Assembly (NCBI GenBank): GCA_016281495.1 | Contig: JAEEIU010000046.1 | Span: 79,346-143,345, forward strand | DNA from: Treponema sp. | Lineage (GTDB): Bacteria; Spirochaetota; Spirochaetia; Treponematales; Treponemataceae | Direction: 5' to 3' | DNA: 64,000 nt | In this document: one piece after another, positions 35,989 through 43,671 of the stretch | How positions within the stretch are numbered: the first letter of the stretch is position 1 | Layout of the letters: each line of letters opens with the position of its first letter | The notes under the pieces: model-generated | The model's input: the letters and a program-made list of their open reading frames with translations, nothing else | What the model was told of the DNA's origin: nothing | Databases searched by the model: none | Program-made: the position numbers and the translations under genes

Positions 35989-37418
35989 CAGCATTCCTCC
36001 TGAAGCAAAGGAGTAAGCCGTTCAAGCCTCATTCCACGTGAACCCTTGACGAGCACACAAGTTGAATCAGGCATTGTCCTGCGTATGTCAGCGGCAACCT
36101 GGCTTACAGATTCATCACTTGAATCAGGATAATGTTTTGCATTAGCAGACGGATTTACAGAAACCAGCCGGTCATATGCGGCCTTCATTTCCGCACCAAT
36201 AAAATAAAATGCATCGGCACCGGATTTTCCGCAAAGGGCTCCCGCACTACTATGGGCCTCAAAAGAAGCATCTCCCAATTCAAGCATGTCTCCAAGAACG
36301 AAAACCTTTTTCTCTTTTGTCTCAAGAGAAGAAATCAACTCTATGGCTTTTTCCATTGAATCGGGATTGGCATTATAGCAGTCCTGAACAACAGTGTATT
36401 TTCCGTGCAAGACCTCACTGCGGCCGAATGCACCTTCCATTTTTTCAAGGCCAACCTTTATCTCCATGGCGCTCACCCCAAGAAGGCGTGCTACAGCTAC
36501 TGCACCAAGGGCATTTTTATAATTGTATGATCCCGGAAGCTTTATGCGGCATGCAACACCGTCAACAGAGAACTCAGTCCCCTCAAGACCGTCATCCTTA
36601 ATGAACTTGACATTCTTATCCATGCCCTCACCGTAGAACACGACATTACCGTCAACTGAATCTGCAAGAAAATCAGCAAAGTCATCATCACGGGGAATAA
36701 AGGCTGTTCCAAAGCTGTTAAAATAATCGAAAACATGAGCCTTTTCCTCTGCTATGGCCTGTCTGCTTCCAAGTATGCCGATATGGGCAGTTCCGATATT
36801 GGTTACCAGGGCAAAACGAGGCTTGAGCACAGACGCAATCTCTGCCATCTCATTCCTTCTGTTCATGCCCATTTCAAACAAACCGACCTTATGTCCTTCA
36901 CGGATGGCAAAAACAGAAAGAGGAAGTCCAGTCTCGCTGTTAAGGTTTCCAGGATTTGTAATTACATTGTATTTTTGTGCAAGAATTGAAGCGAGAATCT
37001 CTTTTGCTGTGGTTTTACCGGATGAACCAGTAACACCGATACGGATTAAGTCAGGAAAATGCTCTACATATCTTGCGGCGGCTTTCTGAAGTGCATGCAT
37101 CGTATTTTCAACGGCAATAAAAAAAACGTTTGGATTTGATTTTGAAATCTCAGTAAAGAAATCTGGCCTCTTTTCCCAGGAAGACATGGCGATGAATACG
37201 GAAGACGCTCCTTTTTCCAGAGCCTGCGGTATGTAATCATGACCATCCTGCTTTTCTCCAAGAAGAGGAACAAAGAGAGTACCGGCTGTCACATTACGGC
37301 TGTCCGTCTGAACTCCCGTAAAGCAGAACTCTCCGGCACCAAGAACATGAACTCCTCCAGTTGACTCTAATACCTCTTCTAAAGTCAGCAATGACTTCCC
37401 ACCATTATCCCCACTCAT
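35988..37418 (-). CDS. murF: UDP-N-acetylmuramoyl-tripeptide--D-alanyl-D-alanine ligase MurF
   Basis: 476 residues. Mur ligase fold in three parts: N-terminal substrate domain (QTDSRNVTAGTLFVPL), central ATP domain with the P-loop GVTGSSGKTTAKEI, and C-terminal domain (VQDCYNANPDSM, VFVLGDMLELG). It adds D-Ala-D-Ala to the muropeptide in the cytoplasm. It overlaps the ftsL stop by 4 nt (ATGA). It is the only mur gene in this division cluster. Confidence 0.96.
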   Translation of the reverse strand: MSGDNGGKSLLTLEEVLESTGGVHVLGAGEFCFTGVQTDSRNVTAGTLFVPLLGEKQDGHDYIPQALEKGASSVFIAMSSWEKRPDFFTEISKSNPNVFFIAVENTMHALQKAAARYVEHFPDLIRIGVTGSSGKTTAKEILASILAQKYNVITNPGNLNSETGLPLSVFAIREGHKVGLFEMGMNRRNEMAEIASVLKPRFALVTNIGTAHIGILGSRQAIAEEKAHVFDYFNSFGTAFIPRDDDFADFLADSVDGNVVFYGEGMDKNVKFIKDDGLEGTEFSVDGVACRIKLPGSYNYKNALGAVAVARLLGVSAMEIKVGLEKMEGAFGRSEVLHGKYTVVQDCYNANPDSMEKAIELISSLETKEKKVFVLGDMLELGDASFEAHSSAGALCGKSGADAFYFIGAEMKAAYDRLVSVNPSANAKHYPDSSDESVSQVAADIRRTMPDSTCVLVKGSRGMRLERLTPLLQEEC

Positions 37419-37714
37419 TTGACCGTATCCTTCATTTCAACACGAATTATCTCATCAGTCTCCGCTTTTCTCATTCCAAGTTCCTCCGAGGCAAGACGCT
37501 CAATCCTGTCTGCAGAAGAAAGCAGGCTTATGTCAGTTATAAGTTTTTTGTTCTCTTCTATCAATTCAGACTGTTTTTCCTCAAGGTCGATTACCTGATT
37601 CTTTAAGTCTGTATATTTACGGGCCTGAACTGCATCAATCATGAGCATGGCCGGGATAGAAATGGCGGCAAGGCACACAAAGACAATTCTTACAATAAAT
37701 CCCACTTTTGACAT
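37415..37714 (-). CDS. ftsL: Cell division protein FtsL-like
   Basis: 99 residues: a short cytoplasmic start, one membrane helix (about residues 6-28), then a periplasmic leucine-zipper coil (YTDLKNQVIDLEEKQSELIE). That is the FtsL layout, between rsmH and murF as in many dcw clusters. FtsL pairs with FtsB and FtsQ to activate septal wall synthesis. Its ATG shares one base with the rsmH stop (TAATG). Similarity to FtsL is mostly in shape, so the symbol depends on position. Confidence 0.8.
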   Translation of the reverse strand: MSKVGFIVRIVFVCLAAISIPAMLMIDAVQARKYTDLKNQVIDLEEKQSELIEENKKLITDISLLSSADRIERLASEELGMRKAETDEIIRVEMKDTVK

Positions 37715-38700
37715 TACATCCCCTCCACACCCAAAAGGCGCATTTTGTCAGCATCCCGAATTTTTTTTACCACACGAAGTTTTGCGCTACGTGACGGCGA
37801 ATTCTGCTTTACCTCATCCTCAGATGGCAGCACCGCTTTACGGGTTAAAATCTGTGCACATGGCGTTCCCCCACATTTACATACAGGAGCTTCAGGGGGG
37901 CAGACACATTGTTTTCCAAGGTTACGAAAATAATTCTTTACGATTCTGTCTTCCAGCGAATGGAACGTAATCACGCCCATTTTTCCGCCCTCTGCAAGCA
38001 CATTAAAGGCATTGTGCAAGGCATCCGGCAGCCTCTTCAACTCAGAGTTAACCCTAATCCGAAGAGCCTGAAAAGTTCTGGTAGCGGGGTGTATTGGCCC
38101 GTACCTGTACTTTGACGGAACAGCATCGTAAATGATGTCTGCTAATGCTTTTGTAGAACTGATTTTGCCCGTACTGCGTGCTGAACAAATAGCCGACGCA
38201 ATCCTGCGGGAGAATTTTTCATCCGAGTACAAGTAAATCATGTTCGAAAGTTCTTCTTCCGGCATGGTATTTACAACATCCCCGGCGCTTTCTCCCGCAG
38301 TTGGATTGAGCCGCATATCAAGTGCTTCATCATGTCGAAAAGAGAATCCCCTCCCACTTCGCTCATAGTGAAATACACTAATACCTAAGTCAAACAAAAT
38401 GAGGTCAGGACGTCGTTTTTCAGCTGGATATTCACGATAAAAATCATCGAACCATCCGCTGTAAAAATCCATCCGGCTCCCAAATTGTGCAAGCCGTTCC
38501 CGGGCCCGTGCCTGAATGACGGGATCTGCATCTATACCTGTTACATGCAGACCTGAGTATTTGGAAAGAAAATTGAAAGAATGCCCACCCTCTCCCAGCG
38601 TTGAATCAACCATGAACGCATCTTTCTCATACGGCTCCCCAACCGGAGAAAGATATTCAAGACATTCATTAAGCAACACTGGTGTATGAACGATTTCCAC
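37714..38700 (-). CDS. rsmH: 16S rRNA (cytosine-1402-N4)-methyltransferase RsmH
   Basis: 328 residues starting with GTG 38700 after GGGAG. SAM-binding motif DSTLGEGGHS near residue 30; other marks are LILFDLGISVFHYERSGRGFSF and ITFHSLEDRIVKNYFR. A Cys-rich insert (CVCPPEAPVCKCGGTPC) near residue 265 occurs in several RsmH proteins. It methylates N4 of C1402 in the ribosomal P site. Second gene of the dcw cluster. Confidence 0.95.
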   Translation of the reverse strand: MEIVHTPVLLNECLEYLSPVGEPYEKDAFMVDSTLGEGGHSFNFLSKYSGLHVTGIDADPVIQARARERLAQFGSRMDFYSGWFDDFYREYPAEKRRPDLILFDLGISVFHYERSGRGFSFRHDEALDMRLNPTAGESAGDVVNTMPEEELSNMIYLYSDEKFSRRIASAICSARSTGKISSTKALADIIYDAVPSKYRYGPIHPATRTFQALRIRVNSELKRLPDALHNAFNVLAEGGKMGVITFHSLEDRIVKNYFRNLGKQCVCPPEAPVCKCGGTPCAQILTRKAVLPSEDEVKQNSPSRSAKLRVVKKIRDADKMRLLGVEGM

Positions 38701-38812
38701 TCACTTCTCCCACCACTTTTAACGGCACTAGACCCCGACGGCCGTAAATTTTTTGCAACGTATCCCTGCGCTGCATCATTCTGTTCTCCCACCCAGACTC
38801 CTGGCAACAGAA

Positions 38813-39262
38813 TTACAAAAGTATGTCACGCATACTTTCAATTGCCTCCTGGACCGATGAAGCAGATTCTTCATCAAACTTCCTGAATACGGCAGCATCC
38901 CAGAGTTCCATATATTTGTTCATGCCAAATATAATGCACTCACCGCCGCATGACAGGGAAGCATAGTCCCGGAGAGTTTGAGGAATAGAAATTCGTCCTG
39001 ACTTATCAAATTCAATTTTCTGAGCAGGTGCAATAAAGCGACGCATGACCAGACGTTTTTGATTATCAAAGATAGAAGCGGAACCCATTATCTTGTCGGT
39101 AAGGGCAGCCCATTCCTCGGTTGTAAAAAGCATGAGACAGTGATCAAGGCCCTGCGTAATGATGAGTTCATTCTGCTGCAAAACAGAACGCAACTTTGAC
39201 GGAAAGGAACATCTGCCCTTGTCATCCAAAGTGTTGTTATACTCACCAATCAGCATGTCCAT
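38813..39262 (-). CDS. mraZ: Transcriptional regulator MraZ
   Basis: About 149 residues from ATG 39262 (39256 or GTG 39277 are alternatives). Two AbrB-like SpoVT halves with the MraZ pattern: LIGEYNNTLDDKGRCSFPSKLR and later IEFDKSGRISIPQTLRDYA. MraZ binds repeated boxes in front of its own gene and represses the division cluster; such boxes are present at 39263-39297. A 112-bp gap with several GTGGG motifs separates it from rsmH. Confidence 0.95.
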   Translation of the reverse strand: MDMLIGEYNNTLDDKGRCSFPSKLRSVLQQNELIITQGLDHCLMLFTTEEWAALTDKIMGSASIFDNQKRLVMRRFIAPAQKIEFDKSGRISIPQTLRDYASLSCGGECIIFGMNKYMELWDAAVFRKFDEESASSVQEAIESMRDILL

Positions 39263-39297
39263 GCCACTACTCACCACTTTTCCCCACTATTTCCCAC
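39263..39297 (-). promoter_or_regulatory. Four MraZ-type boxes, exact 10-bp spacing
   Basis: On the minus strand GTGGGA, GTGGGG, GTGGTG and GTGGC begin at 39297, 39287, 39277 and 39267. This matches the known MraZ operator form, three or more TGGG repeats one helical turn apart. They lie just after the predicted start of transcription and reach the ATG. Confidence 0.85.
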
Positions 39298-39306
39298 TTA
39301 TCTATC

Positions 39307-39334
39307 ATTTTACCCCTTTTTTAGATTAAGTCAA
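39307..39334 (-). promoter_or_regulatory. Sigma-70 promoter of the division cluster
   Basis: TTGACT (39334-39329), 16 nt, TAAAAT (39312-39307) on the minus strand. Predicted start near 39300, immediately before the MraZ boxes. Confidence 0.75.
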
Positions 39335-39373
39335 TAAAAAAATTTACCGATAATAAATTTTTTTCAAAACTTC

Positions 39374-39408
39374 TTGATTTTTTACCTCTAAAATTGTATA
39401 GTTAAATT
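39374..39408 (+). promoter_or_regulatory. Promoter giving a leaderless mRNA for the 39409 gene
   Basis: TTGATT (39374-39379), 17 nt, TATAGT (39397-39402), 6 nt, ATG 39409. No Shine-Dalgarno. Confidence 0.7.
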
Positions 39409-40155
39409 ATGATAAACACCCTGAATGAAAGTCACCTGCACAAAAGCCTCAAAACCCTCTATTTAATTGAAAATGAGGGAAGTAAGGCAGAGGCCAAGGC
39501 TGGAAAATATATCGCGGATGTACTGACAAAAGAAGGGAACGTCATCGAGATTCAAACAGGAAGCCTTTCACATCTGCTTTCCAAATGCATGTTCTATATT
39601 TCAGAGAAAAGAAAGGTAACGGTGGTTTATCCCATAGCAGTTACGAAAACAATAAAAACCTTTGATCAGAACGGGCATGAGCTTTCCAGCAGAAAAAGCC
39701 CAAGGAAACAGAACTTATTCAGCATCTTCCGGGAGCTTACTGCATTGTGTCCCGTACTGCTTGACAAAAACTTTACGCTTGAAGTCCTAGAGGTTAAAAT
39801 AACAGAGGAAAGGGTCAAAACAACAGAAGCCGTTCAATCCAAAAACAACAGGAGGCGTTTTCCCAAACAATGGCAGAAAAAGGACAAGCGTTTGGAAGAA
39901 ATAATCAAAAAGCACATATTCCACGGAAAAAAAAGTTACAAGAGCCTGATTCCAAAGAATCTTCCGGAACCTTTTTTATTCAGTGATTTTTACGACGGCC
40001 TTTCCCATGATGTAAAGGTAAAAAAGGATGATGCCAGGCTCATGCTATGGGTTTACACGCACATGGGGCTTGTGGAATACCTTGGAAAACAAGGCAGATT
40101 CAACACTTATTCAATTAAAAGAAAAAAAACTCCGCAGAAATCTCCACGGAGTTAA
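39409..40155 (+). CDS. PD-(D/E)XK-nuclease-like protein, unknown function
   Basis: 248 residues, no signal peptide. After an N-terminal helix, NVIEIQTGSLSHLLSK is followed by KVTVVYPIAV. The order acidic residue, EIQT strand, then Lys-bearing helix resembles a PD-(D/E)XK nuclease core with an E-x-Q variant; HELSSRKSPRKQNLFSIFREL is a second conserved-looking block. The C-terminal 80 residues are basic, winged-helix-like (DARLMLWVYTHMGLVEYLG). A nucleic-acid enzyme is plausible but inferred. The 3' end overlaps the terminator of the convergent flaA operon. Transcript is predicted leaderless. Confidence 0.65.
   Translation: MINTLNESHLHKSLKTLYLIENEGSKAEAKAGKYIADVLTKEGNVIEIQTGSLSHLLSKCMFYISEKRKVTVVYPIAVTKTIKTFDQNGHELSSRKSPRKQNLFSIFRELTALCPVLLDKNFTLEVLEVKITEERVKTTEAVQSKNNRRRFPKQWQKKDKRLEEIIKKHIFHGKKSYKSLIPKNLPEPFLFSDFYDGLSHDVKVKKDDARLMLWVYTHMGLVEYLGKQGRFNTYSIKRKKTPQKSPRS
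40122..40153 (-). terminator. Terminator of the flaA operon, inside the convergent gene
   Basis: On the minus strand AACTCCG (40153-40147) pairs with CGGAGTT (40134-40128), followed by a run of T. It lies in the last codons of the plus-strand gene, where it encodes KKTPQKSPRS. Confidence 0.75.
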
Positions 40156-40181
40156 TTCAAGGTTAATACATTACCGGCTTA

Positions 40182-40898
40182 TCACCAGGCATCATCCATA
40201 TCATCTGGATCCCTGTTTTCTACATCGTACAAGTCAGTAACTGCACGGATGTCATCAAAGTAGATATAGTATGAACCCTGTGCTTCCATCGGGTTGCAGT
40301 CTACACGGAATCCGACAATGCGAAGACCAGGCTTGTTGCCATAGTATACGCTGGACTGAATGATACCGTGAACTCCATCCGGTGTCGGTGGAATGGCACA
40401 AGTCATCTTCTTCCAACCAGAGAACTCAAGGTCACCCATCCAGATCTCAAAGTTGTTTCCATTGTAATCCTGAACCAACAGCCACAACTGATGTCCCATG
40501 TTGCGTCCACAAACCCAAACAGACACAGTCTTTGTAATTCCTTCAATCGGAATCGGGCGTGCTGATGTGATATAGAAAGAGTTTACACCACGGCGGAAGA
40601 ACTCTGTTTTAACACCGAATACCATTGTATCCTGAGCTTCCTGGCTCTGTGGGTCATCCAACGGCTCTTTTGCAGCTGGACTTCCTTCAAACAAGCGGGC
40701 AGAAATTACACCGTAGTCTGGAGAAATGTGAACAGTCCATGAACCTTCACGTTCAAAACGTTCTACACTTACTTCACGAAGTGCCTGGCGAGCACTGTCA
40801 TTTCCGATTTTTGAAGCATCAGGATCTGAAATGCTCTGGGCAAATGCACCGGCAGCAACCATTGCCACTGCCATTATTGCTACATATAGTTTTTTCAT
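40182..40898 (-). CDS. flaA: Flagellar filament outer-layer protein FlaA (second copy)
   Basis: 238 residues with signal peptide ending AGAFAQ. The FlaA family pattern is visible as PIEGITKTVSVWVCGRN, DLEFSGWKKMTCAIP and GSYYIYFDDIRAVTDLYDV, with an acidic C-terminus. FlaA proteins sheath the FlaB core of spirochaete periplasmic flagella. It is 20 nt after the first flaA gene with ribosome site AGAGGCGG, and ends before a terminator. The two FlaA proteins share the C-terminal layout but only moderate identity. Confidence 0.92.
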   Translation of the reverse strand: MKKLYVAIMAVAMVAAGAFAQSISDPDASKIGNDSARQALREVSVERFEREGSWTVHISPDYGVISARLFEGSPAAKEPLDDPQSQEAQDTMVFGVKTEFFRRGVNSFYITSARPIPIEGITKTVSVWVCGRNMGHQLWLLVQDYNGNNFEIWMGDLEFSGWKKMTCAIPPTPDGVHGIIQSSVYYGNKPGLRIVGFRVDCNPMEAQGSYYIYFDDIRAVTDLYDVENRDPDDMDDAW

Positions 40899-40917
40899 AT
40901 TATACCGCCTCTCTTAC

Positions 40918-41625
40918 TTAGTTTTTATCACCGAAGTCAGCATCTTTCAAGTCATAACCATCATATACATTTGAAAGTGTATTTGTGGTGTACTTGAGCT
41001 GATCGAAATAAATTACATAATCATCAACGGCTTCGTTTGCATCTGTCCTGATCCTGAATCCAACAAAAGTAAGATTCGGGCGTCCTGAACGCAAGCGTGA
41101 ATGCTGGCGGATATAAGTCGGTACGTTGATTACGATGTTTCTCCATCCCTGGAACATAAGGTTTCCGGCTGGAAGAACATGTACACGGCCATCTGCATCG
41201 CGGACCAACACTTCAAGACGATAGTTGTAATTTGCACCCCATACCCAGAAATCAATCTGTGTTACGGTTCCAACAAACGGGATTTCCTGAACCTCGCCTT
41301 CTCCAGCCTGTGGGAAGACTTCAAACCAGTTCTCTCCCTTGCGGTCAAATGCAGCCTTTACACCAAGTACTTGAGCCGTCGGGTCGGTATCTTTGTGATA
41401 AGGACGGAGAGAATTAGGAATTCCCTCAAATGATTTTACAATAGGATATCCGTCGGCAACAAAGCGGCTGCCCTGGACTCCCCACGTCCAATCCATCTCA
41501 TCTGGTGTATCGAAATTATCGATAACAATTGTTTCTACAGCCTTTGCACTTGGCTGGGCAACTGCAGGCAAGCAGAATGCAAGCGCAAGAATAAGGCTTC
41601 CTAAAATGACTACGCCCTTTTTCAT
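40918..41625 (-). CDS. flaA: Flagellar filament outer-layer protein FlaA (first copy)
   Basis: 235 residues with signal peptide MKKGVVILGSLILALAFCLPAVAQ. Family pattern: FVGTVTQIDFWVWGANYNYRLEVLV, NLMFQGWRNIVINVPTYI and DYVIYFDQLKYTTNTLSNVYDGYDL. A periplasmic flagellum sheath protein. First gene of the pair, behind a near-consensus sigma-28 promoter (41687-41714), so it belongs to the late flagellar regulon. Ribosome site AAGGAGAA. Confidence 0.92.
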   Translation of the reverse strand: MKKGVVILGSLILALAFCLPAVAQPSAKAVETIVIDNFDTPDEMDWTWGVQGSRFVADGYPIVKSFEGIPNSLRPYHKDTDPTAQVLGVKAAFDRKGENWFEVFPQAGEGEVQEIPFVGTVTQIDFWVWGANYNYRLEVLVRDADGRVHVLPAGNLMFQGWRNIVINVPTYIRQHSRLRSGRPNLTFVGFRIRTDANEAVDDYVIYFDQLKYTTNTLSNVYDGYDLKDADFGDKN

Positions 41626-41686
41626 TCAATTCTCCTTGAATTGTAAATTTCCTAGTTTTTATAGTACACGGAAACTATTTATTAGA

Positions 41687-41714
41687 TTATCGGCAGAAAA
41701 ACACCAAAACTTTA
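41687..41714 (-). promoter_or_regulatory. Near-consensus sigma-28 (FliA) promoter for the flaA pair
   Basis: On the minus strand TAAAGTTT (41714-41707), 12 nt, GCCGATAA (41694-41687): both boxes match the flagellar sigma-28 consensus perfectly, with a spacer one base longer than in enteric bacteria. Confidence 0.88.
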
Positions 41715-41848
41715 GTAATTAAAACTTACAGAAAGCAAGACATTTTTGCCTTAACATGCACAGTTGAAAAACCGCACATGCCATTTTTATATTATATTTC
41801 CATGAGGCTTGTTTGTCAAACTATTTAAAGCGTTGAATTGAAAATTTT

Positions 41849-42778
41849 TTACCCCCGGGGGGCTTTTGCGGGGTCTATCGGGCTGTTTTTCTGGTATACA
41901 ATCAGGCAAATCTGGCTTGAACCCGTAATGGCATCAGTTCCTGCCGTGCCTATGCTGTCGCCGAACTTAACCGAATCCCCTTTTTGGACCTTTATGGTTG
42001 AAAGTCCCGCATAGACGTACATGTAGCCCGTTTTTGACACTACAAGAACAACCTGACCGTAACCCCGGTAAGTTCCCGTAAACATTACGGTTCCCTCGTG
42101 AATCACCGTTACACTTTCATTCTTTGCCGCACTCAGCTGAACACCACCGACCTTTCCCGCCATATAGGTCACAGTCGGCTTTTTTACGGGCCACTGCAAT
42201 GACGAGTCACCCTTTTTGTCACTGTAGGAGCGAGGATCCTCATATGTCAGTTCAGGAAGATCCGGCAATATGGCCGCAGCCTGCTCTGGAGTAGGTATTT
42301 TAAGTACCTGCCCTACCTTTAACACTGAATCCTGCTTGAGTTTGTTGTAAGAAATAAGGTCATCCACGCTGATTCCGTTGTTCTTTGCAATCCTGTAAAA
42401 AGTATCGCCTTTCTGAACGGTGTATTCCCTGGGAGTACTTACCTTGACCTGAGTGGCAGTCCCTGAATTTGAAGATGATGAACTGCCTGAGGAACCTGTT
42501 GAAGAGTTTGTCTTGGCCGGAATGGTGAGCTTTTGCCCCACCTTTATCATGGAATCCTTTCCCAAACCGTTGGAAGCGCTAATCTGGTCCACAGAAACGC
42601 CGTATTTCCTGCTGATTCCGTAAAGGGTCTCCCCTTTTTCTACAACATGAACGATGGAACCCGACTGAGCCGACACAGCCCACAAAGTTCCTCCCAAATT
42701 GGAAAAAGCCAATGTTAAAGCCAAAAGAGACATTGTGCAATATTTATTAATCCTTCCACCAAAAAAACAAGTTCCCAT
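41849..42778 (-). CDS. Exported LysM protein with degenerate M23 (LytM) domain, NlpD/EnvC-like
   Basis: 309 residues. Signal segment (about 14-38), two LysM domains (about 42-86, HVVEKGETLYGISRKYG; about 115-160, TVQKGDTFYRIAKNNG), a Ser/Gly linker and a C-terminal LytM-like domain (about 195-305). The M23 zinc residues are absent: the HxxxD position reads GKVGGVQLSA and the HxH position reads ICLIVYQ. It is therefore probably not a peptidase but an activator of cell-wall amidases, as NlpD and EnvC are. The stop codon lies in a CCCCCGGGGG palindrome. Confidence 0.85.
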   Translation of the reverse strand: MGTCFFGGRINKYCTMSLLALTLAFSNLGGTLWAVSAQSGSIVHVVEKGETLYGISRKYGVSVDQISASNGLGKDSMIKVGQKLTIPAKTNSSTGSSGSSSSSNSGTATQVKVSTPREYTVQKGDTFYRIAKNNGISVDDLISYNKLKQDSVLKVGQVLKIPTPEQAAAILPDLPELTYEDPRSYSDKKGDSSLQWPVKKPTVTYMAGKVGGVQLSAAKNESVTVIHEGTVMFTGTYRGYGQVVLVVSKTGYMYVYAGLSTIKVQKGDSVKFGDSIGTAGTDAITGSSQICLIVYQKNSPIDPAKAPRG

Positions 42779-42809
42779 ACTCTACATCTTCGGAAAAAGA
42801 AAGGCAGTT

Positions 42810-42891
42810 CATTAGATAATGCGTTGTGAGTAATTCGTAATTCGTAATGCGTAATTCTTAATTCGTAATGCGTAATTCTTAATTCGGAATT
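42810..42891. repeat. AT-rich minisatellite, longest copy
   Basis: Alternating TAATTCGTAATGCG and TAATTCTTAATTCG units of about 10 bp. On the minus strand they translate to the repeated ELRITHY peptide, a known sign of this non-coding repeat rather than of a protein. Confidence 0.8.
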
Positions 42892-43077
42892 GGGCTTGTC
42901 TGGCTGGTTGGTGTTTTCATATTGCTTCTGGATAAAAGAAATCATTGCTTACAAGCAACAGCTTAAACCAGAAGATTTCCAAGAATAACAGAAACAAACA
43001 AAAATCCTTTAAATATTTTGCGTAGGCAAAATCGAATCCGCGTGACATTCCTCTCCATCAACTTTCCGTCCAACAAA

Positions 43078-43106
43078 TTGACAAACCCAATCTTAGGATT
43101 TACAAT
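43078..43106 (+). promoter_or_regulatory. Near-consensus sigma-70 promoter of apt
   Basis: TTGACA (43078-43083), 17 nt, TACAAT (43101-43106). Predicted start near 43113, leaving about 13 nt with the AAGAGGT ribosome site. Confidence 0.85.
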
Positions 43107-43125
43107 TGTTTTCAAGAGGTACTGT

Positions 43126-43668
43126 ATGAACAAGGATTTTGAGACGCTGGACAGGGTAATCGGCAAGATTCCGGACTTTCCGAAGCCTGGAGTTTTATTT
43201 TACGACATCACCGGCATTTTACGGCATCCGGAGGCATTCCGCTATTGTATTGAACGCATGGTGGAAATCTATTCGAATAAAAAGATTGATGCTGTAGCCG
43301 CCATAGAATCACGCGGTTTTATTTTTGCCGCACCCTTTGCAGAAAAAATGGGCATTCCGCTCATACTCATACGCAAAAAGGGAAAGCTCCCGGGCAAAAC
43401 CTATACCTGCGCCTATAACCTTGAATATGGCTCTGCGGAGGTGGAGGTTCACTGCGCTGACATTCAAAAGGGCCAGCAGATTCTTCTTGTGGACGACCTG
43501 ATTGCAACCGGTGGAACCCTTACCGCAAGCAAAAAGCTCGTGGAAATGGGTGGAGCGGCCGTCACCGATGTGTTCGGGGTCATAGGCCTACCCTTCCTGA
43601 ATTACAAGAAGACTCTGGAAGGCCTTGACGTAACCACTTTAATCGAATACTCCACGGAGACCATGTAA
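43126..43668 (+). CDS. apt: Adenine phosphoribosyltransferase
   Basis: 180 residues from ATG 43126 (ribosome site AAGAGGT; the longer frame lies upstream of the promoter). PRPP-binding motif ILLVDDLIATGGTL near residue 122, and APT marks IPDFPKPGVLFYDIT and AAIESRGFIFAAPFA. It salvages adenine to AMP using PRPP in the cytoplasm. The stop is 3 nt from the stop of the convergent tyrA gene. Confidence 0.96.
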   Translation: MNKDFETLDRVIGKIPDFPKPGVLFYDITGILRHPEAFRYCIERMVEIYSNKKIDAVAAIESRGFIFAAPFAEKMGIPLILIRKKGKLPGKTYTCAYNLEYGSAEVEVHCADIQKGQQILLVDDLIATGGTLTASKKLVEMGGAAVTDVFGVIGLPFLNYKKTLEGLDVTTLIEYSTETM

Positions 43669-43671
43669 GCT

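Larger units (their letters stand above)
42779..43125. other. 347-bp intergenic region between the LysM gene and apt
   Basis: It holds the AT-rich minisatellite at 42810-42891, then about 180 bp without recognisable coding or structure, and the apt promoter at 43078-43106. Confidence 0.7.

Noticed and set aside
39343..39360. ACCGATAA as a plus-strand sigma-28 promoter for the 39409 gene
   Set aside because: No -35 at the right distance, while TTGATT-N17-TATAGT fits far better.
42715..42945. 76-aa open frame with ELRITHY repeats
   Set aside because: It is the translation of the AT-rich minisatellite and overlaps the signal-peptide end of the LysM gene; no ribosome site.
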